Positions 22,054 to 34,606 of a DNA stretch of 64,000 bases are shown one piece after another. Source of the stretch: Purshia tridentata (lineage: Eukaryota > Streptophyta > Magnoliopsida > Rosales > Rosaceae); assembly GCA_003254885.1 (NCBI GenBank), contig QANT01006607.1:1-64000 (forward strand). The letters are read 5' to 3'. The notes under the pieces are model-generated. The model was not told where the DNA came from. It did no database searches and saw only the letters and a list, made by a program, of their open reading frames with translations. A program made the position numbers and the translations under genes. Position 1 is the stretch's first letter, and each line of letters begins with the position of its first letter.

Positions 22054-22245
22054 GGCTACAATTGTGAAAAGAAACGAAGAAAGTTGGGGTGGTTGTAGAG
22101 AATCTCTTCACTATTACTGTATAACACCTCGTTTAATTGATTGAAAATTCTCCTTTCGCTAATGAATTTGTGCTTGTATGAATTTTATGAGGAGTTTTTC
22201 ATCTGCTGCACTTCTTAATGGACTTGGAAGGCTCAAATAACCTTG

Positions 22246-22350
22246 TTATTAATGAAAAGGTGTTTTCCATCTAGTTCTAGTTATTAATGAAAATGTGTTT
22301 TCCATCTAGGTCTAGTTATTAATGAAAAGTTGTTTTCCATTTAGTTCTAG
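22246..22350. repeat. Three tandem copies of a 35-bp unit
   Basis: Units start at 22246, 22281 and 22316, each beginning TTATTAATGAAAA and ending TCTAG, with one to three differences between copies. They lie in or just past the AHP 3' UTR. Confidence 0.95.
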
Positions 22351-23603
22351 TTGGTGTTTTACTTCATTGCTTAATTACACTGTATCCCATTCATATCTTG
22401 TGTGTTTCAGATTTAAGAAAAGGGTTGATTGTGATTAAAACCATGCAAATCCGTCGAGAGTTTGTATATGATATTAGAATTTAGATCATGAAAAATGTCC
22501 ACCCTGCAGTTTTAGCTTTGTGGAACTCTGCATCAAGTTTGGTTTTGCTGTTCTTGTAGATTATTATTATATTATTAGTCCGTAGTTGTCATCCATGCTA
22601 GCAGAGATTAAATAAATGGTAATGAAGACCCTCATCTAGTTTAATAAATCCATATGAAAGATTTGATTCTTCAATCTAGATCTTGCTTTTGCCGTCTCTC
22701 TGTCTGCTGCTAAAACATGGAACCTAGAAGCAGAGGGTACTTCTTTTTGTTCATTTAAAATTTTATCTTCTTTTAGAGAAGGAGAATCTATAAAGAAAAG
22801 GTCAGCCACCATCAATGGACAATAACGTTTTGGTCAAGTTATCAAAATTATCCTTGTTTGATTGCTGAGAATAAAGACAAACAATAAAATTCTCTTGGCA
22901 GCCTACTAAGACAAACAAAGTGCGTAATTAAAGAAGGTGTTTCTTTGGAATACTGTAGCTATGTCTGAAAAAGGAGAAAACTTCCATGGGACCGTCTTAT
23001 ACGCCAGTGTATCTTATAATCTCATCACACAACTTGTCAAATGATGATGAGAGAGATAAACACAAATATATTATGGTCCCATGGAAGTTGTTCACTTGAA
23101 AATGGGTGGCTATTGTGCAGCTAGAGCAGCCATGCAGCCACCTGCTCTGTTTATGCAAAAAAATGAGGGCCAAACGTGGTGTTGCGCTATGGGGTGGTGA
23201 AACTAAACACGATCAACACGTGACTCGTATTGAGTAGAGTGATAATGCTACACTACGTTAAAGATGGTAAGCAAAATTGTTCCCTCGCTCCTAAAAGCTT
23301 ATACTGTAAAGATGTGACCTAATTAGTGTTCTATGTAGAGCCAAAGCATCTCTGTCAAATAAACAGGCAGAAACATATCTGCTACAAATAATTAATGACA
23401 TATTGCAATATAACTTTGAGATAGTAGGATGGGGTCTGTGTTAAGTATTTGTTAAAAAAAATAAAGCCAAAGAACAAAACTCCAATGGCATTTTCTGGTT
23501 TTGTATCCTTTTTCTTTGTTTTGTCTTCATTGAGCTAAAATAAAAGCAGAAAGCCTACTTTGCACGTAAAATCCATACAAGTTTCTACGCCTTATTGCAT
23601 AAT
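22351..23603. other. Intergenic between convergent AHP and NSH3
   Basis: Holds the 3' ends of both convergent genes and one small inverted repeat (22979-23089). No further gene seen. Confidence 0.6.
22979..23089. repeat. Small inverted-repeat element (111 bp)
   Basis: AACTTCCATGGGACC at 22979-22993 is perfectly inverted at 23075-23089 (GGTCCCATGGAAGTT). It could be a very short MITE; the CCATGG core is self-complementary, which inflates the match. Confidence 0.5.
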
Positions 23604-26600
23604 CTAAGTTTGATTTAGGGGCTTACGCCACAATTTTGTTTGCTCTTCAAAACTTCCTACTACAGCAGACTGCTTCGAATCACTTAGCCGTTCTGCAAAA
23701 AGATGGTAATATGCCTTAGGATTTACATTGTCCAATACTTTGACTAATTTTCCTTGTTTTTCATCAATCAAAAATCGTCCATCTTTGGATTCAATTCCTT
23801 CAGCATCAACTTTGATGGACTTGACTTGCAAGGTTTGATTCAGATGGGAATCACCAGCCAAGAGAACTGCACCAAGGATTTCCCCCAAGAAGGTTTCCTG
23901 CAGCATGGTAACATGAGTGTTAGACAACCACTTGAGCCTCAAAAAGCTTACGTTGTTAGAGAATGGACTAACAATGTATATTAAGCTAACAATGAGAACC
24001 AAGATCATCCATTGAAGGGTGCTTCAAAATACTTATGGATGAAGCTAGAAGATCATCTCCTAAACTTTTCGAGTTCCCTGAATGCATGTCATCTAAATCC
24101 ATATTAAAACCAAAACATGCATAAAAACAAAACACTGTTATATTACTGCTGAGAAGAACTTCCCCACCATAGATGATGTGGAATGGAAGGGGAGGAGAGA
24201 TTAAAAAATGATCCAGGCATATTCTTAGATAAGAAGCTTTACCACATGATGATATCTATGGTGCTCTTGTTGCAACCGGTAAAGCCTTGACATCACATGC
24301 TGGGAAAACACTGCCTCAGGTGTCTTCTTCCTCCTGCGTAGGCTTTCTAGGATTTTTGAGAATGAACTAACTTTGTGTTGGATGCCAAGCGGAATGAGTG
24401 TGATGTTAAGTGAGGAAGAAAAGACTGTCTTTGCAGCCATAGGGTCCAGAAACATATTGAATTCTGCATATTCACTGGAAGGAATAGTAAACACATTTCC
24501 TTTGTCCTTGTGACCCCGGCTGATAAGACCTCCAACAATATATACATCCTGTAATGAGCATTGGAATCATTGGATAAATGTTATTACCAGGAACATGCAC
24601 CTTCTTTTGGTGGAAAAACATGATTTCAAGGCAGAGATCTGTCAACAATCTTCAAGTCTAGCAAGAAAGGCTTTCAATTATATAATAATTCTCTTTATTG
24701 AATAGTAAGAATGCTTCCATGTCTTCCCAAACTTGATCTTCTCTTCTTTGACTATAGTAGTTTAAAACATATATATCTTTCTAATCTGTACTATGTTCCT
24801 GATATAGAAGCATATTTGTTACTTTACATAGGGATTATGAACTGAAAGCAACCAACCTGAATTAGAGAGGTAGAATTCTTTTCTGACAAAATGATCTTTG
24901 CTAAATTAGTCAAGGGTCCATTGGTCAATACAGTAATCTTAGATCCTGGATCCAGTGTTTTCACCACAGACTCCCAAATTTCCAATGCTTGTGGTTGTCT
25001 GAGTTCAGGATTGTCTGTATCCCGAGGTGCTCCAAATTGCAAAGAATTTTCTGCTGTATACCTGGTAACAAGAACTTAAGATTTCAGTTCCAGTCTATCC
25101 AAAACATTCCCACAGAATAGAAAACTACATCCACATACTACAGGTGCCCATATACCAACTTATGATTGTGACTAGGCAACAAAGATGTGCATAATGCCTA
25201 ATTAAACCAAAAGTTGCATGCAGTTCCGAGAGGCCAAAAAGCAATTTCCATTACCTTCTTGGGCTTCGTGGAAGATCACGAGCAAGGCCATAGAGAGTGT
25301 CCGAGTCCAGTAATCCACCACTCCCATGTGGGATGGCCTTAACATATTTGCAGTCTCCAACAGGTGGAAAATTTGGATCAGACTGGTTCACAGCAAATAC
25401 ATCTCCCAGACCTACTGGAATGTCATCGCGGCCCATCATATGCAGTAAGTCATAAATGACATCTATTGTTGCAGCATTTGCCCAGCCAGTTGGGGTCACT
25501 ATTATTGCCTGAAAGCAAAGAGAGAAAGAGATTTGTCTCATTTAGTAAGTTGAACCTTTTTGCTCATATGTAGTTCACATTCAGTTCCTCAACTTAGAAA
25601 TCTACCTTGAGATTAATCACTTGAACAGGTACTTTCAGGAGGTAAAACAGAGCTAGAAAGTCTCCAGGACTCATATCCATGTCAAAGACAACAGGTTTAC
25701 CCAGTTTATTATTTCCAAAATCTGGTTTATATGTCACTTCCTTGTAAAAAGGAAATTGGGTTGTAAAATTGAATCTCCCTGTTTGTTGAGGGTTGTTTAG
25801 AACCTGTAAAGCCAAATGGAAAAGGTGCTATGATTTCATTAATATCAGTCACAGACTCCATTTGTACATGGAATGTGTATGTTTGCACATGGATGTTTAT
25901 GTGTTAATGCATAGAATAAAAATCAGAATAGGATTACAAAACAATCAAGAAATTTAAGTAAAAAAGGTATCATATTGAACTTACTTCCAAGAAGTTTTTA
26001 AAGAATTCTCTGTTAAGTGAGCTGTCAACATCCTGATTTCGTTTTGCTTTTGTAGCAACAAGCACGTGCACTGCCTCCAGACCTGTTACCTCTGCTGTAT
26101 AACCATCCTGTCGGATTGTGTTGCAATAAAAAGTGCATTAACATTTCAAGAAGAGAATATGCAGCATGAGCAATGCTGCAAATTGCATTGAATTCGGAAG
26201 AAAACTATACAAGGCAGCTACCTTGCATTTTCCTTTTCCATTCTTCCCAATGCAAAATGGATCTCTAAGTCCGTTTTCGACATGACCACTATGCACACCA
26301 CCTTTCTCTAAGTTGAACTTTGGAACTTTAAGGCCATCAAACAAAGGATTGGAGCCATCAGATATCCCATAAGGTTTGTTTGAAGTAATCACGGTTATAT
26401 TCATATACTCCATTTCAGCAAATTCATTTTCTCCATGAGGGTTATGTGAGTTACGCATGATTGAGACTGCCACACCAGATGTGAAGGAGTCCCACATAAA
26501 ATAACTCTGCAAAAAGTTCAATTGTGTCATATCAAATAATTTGATACCTTAAAAATGGTAAGCAAATTATATAGTGTACATGTGAGTGATTTATTATAAA

Positions 26601-29578
26601 AGGGAAAGTCCTGAAAGAGGAAGCATGTAATGACCCAATTGCTGCAACTCAAAAACCAAAAATAAATCCAGGATTTACCGAATAGAATTGGTTGTCAAAC
26701 CAAGTATCACGAGCCATTTTCAAGGACTGAAAGCAATACTGTGCCTCATATGTATTCTGATTCTGTTCAAATGCTTCAAAGAAGTTTTCATTAATTGGAA
26801 TGGTGTTGGTTGCATCCAAAGGAACAAGGGTGACAGGAATTCCAGAATGAATAACCTGAAAAATAAATACCATTGTCAATCTCAGCCGTTTTTAGCTCCA
26901 AAAGAAAATGTCAAAATAGATGGCTTTTATAACAAATAAAAAATATACACTTCAAAGACTGCAATGATGTGATCACTATTATTTTACACATGCAGCAACT
27001 GTATTACCTGGTATGCAGCAAAGGGATCTCCAAAGATATTGAACTCTGCATAAGGATTACTCGTATAGTCTGTGAACAAATTACCACGATCACCACATTG
27101 CCTAGGTACACAAGATGAGCTAGCATTTTTGGGGCAGCAACCAGTTGGGTTCTTTGATCTCACACCCCCACCCATGACATAAATATGCTCAACATTCTTC
27201 TTTAGGTGTGGATTATTCATAAGGAATATGCCGAAATTTGTATGTGCTCCTATGACAAATACAGTGATGGGACCTGCAGATATTTTGTCAATCATCACCT
27301 GCTGAGCAGTAGGTTGTCGAAGAGGGGTATATCTCCTGCTCCCCTAATTTCATTGAAAAAAAAAAAAAACTCTGAGCCAGATACATAAATGTAGTGATAA
27401 AAAAGAACGAAGAAAAAAACAGGTCTTCACTTGTCATATATGAATGTACAAATAAACTAGAGAATCTATATATAGTTTCTGCTATATAGAGACACTTGGG
27501 CCACCATATCTTCAGCTTATCATTCTGCAGGGTCGTTTTAGTATCCCGGAATTGTGTGCCCTACGATTGTGTGTAAGTAAGAGAGTGGTGAATTCATGAC
27601 ACTTTTTGTACGTGTGTTAAAACTATGAGTGGAATAAAAGCCATGTATTATAGAATAACCCCATTCTGCAACGACTTAATGGCAAACTCGAAAAAACAAA
27701 ACAAATTAATGATTCATAAAAGTTAATGATTTGTGTAATTTTTTCATACCTGGGGGAGGAAAGCTTTTCTAATGCCATAATTAGAATCAATATCAAGTCG
27801 ACCTCCAGAACCTACAGGAATGAATTGTCTATATCTGCATCCTCCTGCCGTTGTAGTCCCCTGATATTCAATTTTGAACTCATATCTATATTAGTGTCCT
27901 GCTTGCACATAATTATCAGAAAATGCAAAGATATATCAATTCACATAATAAAGCATGTCTATGATTTGAGACAATTTCATCAGTTCATGCCTGTTCAATT
28001 ATTGGAAGATATCCACCAACATTTGGAAGTATGGTACCATCTGCTAGTATTCCACCCTCACCCCCCACTCCAACTGCAACATCATCACGGTCCATCATGT
28101 AAAGGATGTCATAGATTTGATTCACAGCGTGCCCAGCATTGGTCCAAGCATTTGCATTGATAGTGACTGCCTGGGTAACAAAATTTCCAGGGTCACTTGT
28201 TAGACAACTATTAGGCCTCAAAGGGCTAAACTGTTAAGGAATGCGCCAAAAATATATATCAAGCTAACACCCTCTCTCCCATGCATCCCCAACCTGCATG
28301 CGGAGAGAAGACATAAACACACAGAATTGGGGGATGGAGGTTCGAACCCAAGATCATCTTCAAGTAAGGCTCTGAGATCATGTTAGACAACCACATTCCA
28401 AAAAACTTAAGTTGTTAGAAAATGGGACAACAATGTATATGAAACAAACCACTGTCCATAAAATCATGCATGATAAGGACAAATCGTGTAGTTGGCAGAA
28501 AGCAGCTTTTGGAATATAATAGTCTAACTCTAATACAATACCAATTACCATGTACTGAAAGCCGGTTAGTCCTTAAAAAGTCATAGCCAGAGAACTTTGG
28601 TACAAAAAAAAAAAGAGCTTTTTGAAGGTGCATGCATTTGGTCCAGACTCCAGAGAGAGCTACTTGCTGAGATACTGAACACAAGTTTACAGTGTACATG
28701 TAGCTGTTAATTACCATAAGTTAAAAAGAAATAAAATATTCAATTTGACATAATGGTCCAAGGAAAAAAAGGTTTTCTCTTACCATTTGACCAAAAAGGT
28801 AAAATTCCAAAATTAGCTTGAGCACACTTACTTTAGCCAATAAACAAAACACACAAAAATTGCAAAGGCACATGGTTTTTTTTTTGGTCAGAGGCACATG
28901 GTCTGAGTTTAAAATAATAGAGCCCTTTTTTAAAATATAGAATCCACTCAACGATATGAATTATTTGACTCAGTCCTCAAGGATTAGTAGTAGTATGAAC
29001 TGCACAACTTTTGCTCATAGCCATCCAAAATAAGAAAATACAACTTCTGCATCTTCACTGCCAATAATATTCATAGACTTCTTTTGAATTAAATCAACAT
29101 ATCTTGTACCATATAAAAGACAATAAAAACTTGGATTAGTTTTCTGTCAATTTGATCGTCACTTACTTACACTTATGAGGTAAGCAATGAATATATAATA
29201 TATAAATGTAAAATTTTGAAAGCATTTGCAGATTTGGAAGGTATAGCACTCTGACTTACTTCCCCAGGGAGCTTCAACAAAAGGCTTTGACACACCCAAC
29301 TTTTGGGCTAATACATACTTTTTGGCAACCAAAAAGAAAAAAATTGGGGATTTGGAAGATAATTATCTTCAAACATAACATCATGAACTTACCTCCAACT
29401 CAAACTCTGATCTGTTAAGCTTCAAGAGGTACAAGAGAGCAAAAAAATCATCGGTGTCGACGTCTGTATCCAACAGAATCCGGCGAGGCTTGCCCTCCAC
29501 GGTCTGCAAATTACTCTCAGCTCCAACAAGTACTACTGCAATAAGTATCACTACCCAAAAGTGCTTCTGCAGCAACAT
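23604..29578 (-). CDS. NSH3: NSH3-type secreted nucleoside hydrolase, two tandem domains
   Basis: Twelve exons from the 5' end: 29393-29578, 27991-28170, 27750-27860, 27008-27343, 26679-26855, 26222-26506, 25985-26107, 25606-25803, 25255-25508, 24857-25061, 24243-24548, 23604-23897. All phases join, giving 884 residues against about 890 in Arabidopsis NSH3 (At5g18860). The N-terminus [19 protein letters not shown] is a signal peptide, so apoplastic. The first hydrolase domain has the calcium-binding DTDVDTDD (37-44) and [13 protein letters not shown]. The second domain starts at FDMDMSPGD (506-514), a degenerate version of that motif also seen in Arabidopsis. The first domain probably cleaves extracellular inosine or adenosine to base and ribose; the second may be structural (inference). 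Intron 2 starts with GC. Introns 1 and 11 contain SINE-like repeat copies. Confidence 0.96.
23900..24000. repeat. Dispersed repeat fragment, same family as 28195-28445
   Basis: TGTTAGACAACCACTTGAGC, then GTTGTTAGAGAATGG, ACAATGTATATTAAGCTAAC and an AAGATC-type end, matching the two related copies 4.3 kb away in another intron of the same gene. Confidence 0.6.
28195..28445 (-). mobile_element. SINE-like (tRNA-related) repeat in NSH3 intron 1
   Basis: On the minus strand GGGTTCGAACCTCC matches the pol III B box (GGTTCGANNCC) about 45 bases after TGTCTAACATGATCTCAGAG. The block TGTTAGACAAC...CAATGTATAT... occurs at both its start (about 28198) and its end (about 28383), as if one copy were inserted in or duplicated from another. 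No coding capacity. The exact SINE family is not identified. Confidence 0.45.
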
Positions 29579-31033
29579 TTTTTATCCCTCTGTCTCTTTC
29601 AATCACAACCCAGAAATCTTTTGTTTAATTAATTCAAGCTACAAAGATTTATTTATATGAAACTGTGCTCTTAGCCTTCAATCAAATCATGATCTCAACA
29701 TCAAACCAAAGGTGAACAAAACCAAAGACACTGACAAAGTGAATGACCAACGCATGCAAGAGAGGTTTAGCTAACAATTGTTATATGGTGAAGTAGTTTT
29801 TAAGAAAAACAGAGAGAGAGAGAGAGAGAGAGAGGGTCAGCGGGAGCTGCAAGAGCAAGGGTGACAAATTAATGAACGACTAAGGGATGGGACACACGTA
29901 CGTAAGACATGCCGGGGTCACGTGACCAAAAAGGAAGGTGCAAAGCAAGAATAGCCGTTTAGGGACGTTTAATGTCCCAATCAAATTATGAATTGCAGTG
30001 TACGATTTCATTTTTTCAAAGTCTACCAAACTCTACAAAATACTTGTTCACATTGGAGAGGTCCTCGTTCTGAAATCTGAATATTAAAAGTATCACATGC
30101 ATGCTATACATGTTTATATTTAAAATTAGGTTATTTTGGAATGCTTATTCTTACATAGACGATCTAAAACGACCTAATTCGCCAAATTAGCAAATGCATG
30201 CATATCGTATTTTTTAAGAATTAAAAATGTGAAATACCAAATTATTCTCAGCAAAAACACAAAATGCCAAATTGTATTGGTAACAACTTAATTATGATGT
30301 CTTTATGTGGAGGTTGCAAAACCAACAAAATGTGATCCTATTTTACTAATAATGTGTGTATCTCATTTCGACTTGGACGGACTAGCATTTGTTAAACATT
30401 TTGGGGTATATATATATTTATTAAATAAAATGTCATATATACTAATTGCATTGTGCTAATTTTTAATAAAATTTGATCAAATGGTCCCATAAAAGCTTTG
30501 TTGAGAATGGAGACACATATATTCACCACAGTAAATGGGACCTACAGAGATATTAATGATCCAAAAGTAGCAGACAGAAACTTTCGCAAAATAGGGGATC
30601 ACTCTTTTGAATCAATTTCTTAAGATATCCAATTTTACTGTGAACAAAATAATTTATAATTAATGTTTTCTGGTTACATTGAAGGAAATTAAAATTAAAA
30701 ACAACTTTTAAATACAATATTTTTCAGTGTGTAAAATCATAATTTTTTATTTTAATTATGTTTGGCTTCTAATTTGATTGGTTCGTTAAAAAGAAAGTTG
30801 CTGACTACTTTCTTAGCATTATTGTTATTAAAATAGCAATAGAAAATATTCTGAAGAAGTCAATTCACTATTTTGGATCTAAAGTTGGATTAATATTGGC
30901 CATCAAATTTATCTGCATTCCGTGTAAATAGGGGAATCCCCAAATAGACGACAAATCGGCAACACGTCGCCCTTTCGAATCAAATCGACACGTGGACGTA
31001 CATATGCCATTTAATAAATCAATGGTTTGGACT

Positions 31034-31058
31034 TGGCCTTTGGCCTTTGGCCTTTGGT
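31034..31058. repeat. GGCCTTT minisatellite (about 3 copies)
   Basis: TGGCCTTTGGCCTTTGGCCTTTGG: three tandem 7-bp units. Confidence 0.85.
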
Positions 31059-31584
31059 CATTCAAGAAAAGTCAACCACCTCTTCATAAGTTAGAGATAG
31101 ATGATTGGACATTTGGACTCACCAAAAGAACAAGATTGACAACACTATTCCAATGTAAATCACATCTCGCCTTATTTTGTTTTGTTTTTGTTTTTGTTTT
31201 TGTTTATAATTTTAATCTCTTTTATGCTTAGATTTAATTGTGGTTTTATGTTTTAATCAAAGCTATTGATTGCATCTAATTACTAGCTTTATTCTTTCAC
31301 ATTTAACCGCAAAAATTTTTATGTACTTAACATTAATGAGCGGGTAATTGTTACATAAAAAAATAAAATATTGGAAAGGTGTACTTAAACAATGTGCATG
31401 ACTAATCTAATATAAGAATTGACATATTCATATCTCTCTCTCTCTTCCCAAATATATATATATATATATATCAAACTTAAATAGCATGACACTCATACAT
31501 TAATGCAATGAATCTATCCATTGGTAGAGTATCGAATTGAAGAACCAATATAAGGTCTTCATTAACACAACATGAAAAGGGAGA

Positions 31585-31860
31585 AAACTTCATTTAATTA
31601 ATTTTAAAAAACAAATATAACCTTAATAATAAAGACTTTATTGACAACAAATATAGGTGGCGCCATCACATCACATAAATGGCTCATTTAGTATACATAT
31701 AATATACTAATATATATACCCACCTCAAACTTCATTTAATTAATTTTAAAAAACAAATATAACCTTAATAATAAAGACTTTGTTGACAACAAATATAGGT
31801 GGCGCCATCACATCACATAAATGGCTCATTTAGTATACATATAATATATAAACCCACCTC
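31585..31860. repeat. Tandem duplication, 142-bp unit
   Basis: AAACTTCATTTAATTAATTT begins at 31585 and again at 31727. The copies run through GGTGGCGCCATCACATCAC to CCCACCTC, with one visible substitution (TTATTGAC versus TTGTTGAC) and one short length difference near the TA-rich end. Recent duplication. Confidence 0.95.
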
Positions 31861-32544
31861 CTATTTGAGAAAGGGGAACCCCACCACATTAAGATCCTAA
31901 TTAATTTGCAACCATTGAGTGAGAATGAACTTTACATGGTGAGGGAGACCCCACATTAATTGCCATTATTTAATTTGCCAACATATGGTCAGTTCAACTT
32001 CAATTATTTATTTATATTGGATAGGTAGAATGTATAAAGGGACAAAGCAAAAAGTGATTAATTAATTATATAATATAAGAAACACCTAATATTTAAAGCT
32101 ATCTTGAGCAGTACGTGACCAAGATGGAGGATTTGATCAATCAATATTACTAATTGGGCCAATAAATTATTGGTCTATTACTGTTAACAATGAAAAGTTT
32201 AAATTTGAGCTTAAACAGTAGTGAGAAGAATTAATTAAGATATATTTGTGATTTTGGGGATGAAAAAGATATCCCATTTCTGATAAGATATTAGTTGAAA
32301 AGAAGATATAGAAATTGAGTATTTATGCACTAATAAAGGTGCTTTATTTTCTGCCACTAAGGCAAATTGTTAATTATGGTCAAATTAAGTTTAGTTGGTG
32401 TTCGGACACAAAATTATGTATTATGTACAGGAGTTATTAACTTTGTTGATAATATATTATTTATTCAATTTCATAAAAAAAACAAATTATTCAAATATAA
32501 ATTTATAACTATAAACTATAAACTTTATTATTTTCAATAAAATA

Positions 32545-32640
32545 TATATAAAAAAATGCTACTATAGAGGAGGAGAATGATTCAAACTCGGGTGTGTAAG
32601 AAAAGCTTTTATCCTCAGCCAACTAAGCCAACTTTAAATT
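32545..32640 (-). mobile_element. SINE head fragment (tRNA-like)
   Basis: On the minus strand TGGCTTAGTTGGCTGAGG matches a pol III A box. About 30 bases later GAGTTTGAATC matches the B box, a typical tRNA-derived SINE layout. The 3' body and target duplication are not clear. Confidence 0.5.
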
Positions 32641-33469
32641 ATCATTATTTGTGAAATTTAACATTTTTAGTAAATAATTTTGAGAAGTACTTATAATCCA
32701 TATTTTGTGACACTGCCATGCCAGCTGCTTATAGCCTTATACTATATAGTTTACGTTATATATGTTACACTTGCATGCAATTAAGGTTTTTTTTTTGCCA
32801 TACATGCAATTATGTTAGAGTATGCCTAATATTGAAGCTAGCTACCTCGATCTCTAGCTAGGCTCTGGCAAAAATTATATAATTATATTTTAATTTACTA
32901 TTTTAATTTTTGTTCCATGTTTTTAATTTTAGTTTATTCAGCAAAATGGGTATGGTATTGGTAAATTGGCTCCGTTGCCATTCCAAATGATGACTGAGCT
33001 TTTATTAAATCCCAATAGAATCACAACAATAGTTGTTTAAATAAATTAACGTAGTGAATAATGATTGCAGAATTGAAAGTCTACCTATATATTGTATGAA
33101 AAGGAACAAGAAATTTTTTTGACTCAAGCTGGAGTTGGCTCCAAATTATTATCCCTAGACTCGAGGAGTTGAATAATTACTCTAAGCTTGTGTTGATTAT
33201 TCTAACAATGTCATGTGGTGGTGATTGGTGGTGATTGTTTATCTTTTCAAAAGAAGGTGAAAGTATGCTTTAATGCTTGAAAATAATGGAAATTAAGGTC
33301 AGAATTTGATCCAAGCTGCACGTTGTGTAGTGGATTAAGTAGTTAATGCCAGATTAAGAATAAATATTAAACCTTTACTTAAGTCAATTGGGTGGTTAAT
33401 TAAGTTAAACAAATATCATAGATTGTTCAAAGTTCAAACGCTGAAAAATATTTGAAATATACAAAAGTC

Positions 33470-33790
33470 TCTTTGCAGGACTTTTATAGGCCAATATGTA
33501 ATGTTTCATATCGAAAATATGAGATTTTTTATCTCAGCACGTCCTTACACGTGTGGCGTCACTCAAGCATAGCACATGAACAAATCATATTAGGTAGTTG
33601 GAGCACGTGTTATCGTTGGGCCTAATATGTGGATTACCTTCTCTAATACTATTAAGGAATCTAGACATTCATATCAAAACTAATTAGCAATATGAAGAAT
33701 AGCCTACGATCCTTATAAGCCAATATTTAAGGCCTCACATTTTAGATATGGGGTCTTTCTCTCAACATAAATCATCAATCAAGACATATT
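33470..33790. mobile_element. Decayed LTR/TRIM-like repeat
   Basis: Two diverged direct copies of a TATAGGCCAATAT...ATATGAGAT...TCTCAGCA-type block lie at about 33484-33540 and 33715-33770, flanking a stretch containing CACGTCCTTACACGTGTGGC. The arrangement and wording resemble plant LTR-derived repeats. It has no coding capacity and looks old and broken. Tentative. Confidence 0.35.
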
Positions 33791-34573
33791 TCTTGGTTTT
33801 TACTTTCATGGTTTTGAGTTCACGTTTCTCAGTTAGAATTGAGGTTTTTACTCAAATAAAATTTGAACGGTAATTCTAAACCCTAAAATATAAAACTATA
33901 TACCCTCACATGTTAAACTCTGGAAAAAATAGCTTAAAACTTACAAAATGTCATAGAATTACCCATGTATGTTCTCTAATAAAAGAACGGCAGAGAGAAT
34001 TTGTATATGTATATTATATTATATATATAATGCCTTAAAATCAATGTCAAAGCCATTATAGATAAAAGAAAAACAACAACACTTTTCTTTTGTACACAAA
34101 AAAGCAACAACATTTGTATATGTAGCATTCTCCAATCCAATATGGTTGAGGGGTATCGCATATTTTTAATTAATAGTTAATTTTTAATAATTTTTTAAAA
34201 TTGATTAGCCAATCCAGTTATAATCTTCTAGATGAACCCATTTTAAAATTAAGATACCAAGCTGACACTTATTTGGATGCTGAACCCAAAAGTCGACAGA
34301 TAAATATATTTTTAATCCTTAAATTTTAAGAGATTTATAGATTTATCTGATAGAGAACTCTACTAGCCTTTTGGAAATCGCTTGAATCACAGTACCTAAT
34401 GAGTCAGTTTCAATTTTAACCCTAAAACAATAACAAGTTATTTTTTCTATACTATAATATAAATTTGTGAATTGTTATATCTATTCGAGAGCAAGCTGCA
34501 GGTGTTCCCATTGAGTCGTTGATAATGTGATGTTAAAGAATCAAAAGTTCATAATAGTCAATTAAAGCATGGA

Positions 34574-34606
34574 TAATGGGTGATGGGTGATGGGTGATGG
34601 GTGATG
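34574..34606. repeat. TGATGGG minisatellite
   Basis: Four to five tandem copies of the 7-bp unit TGATGGG starting near 34574. Confidence 0.9.
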
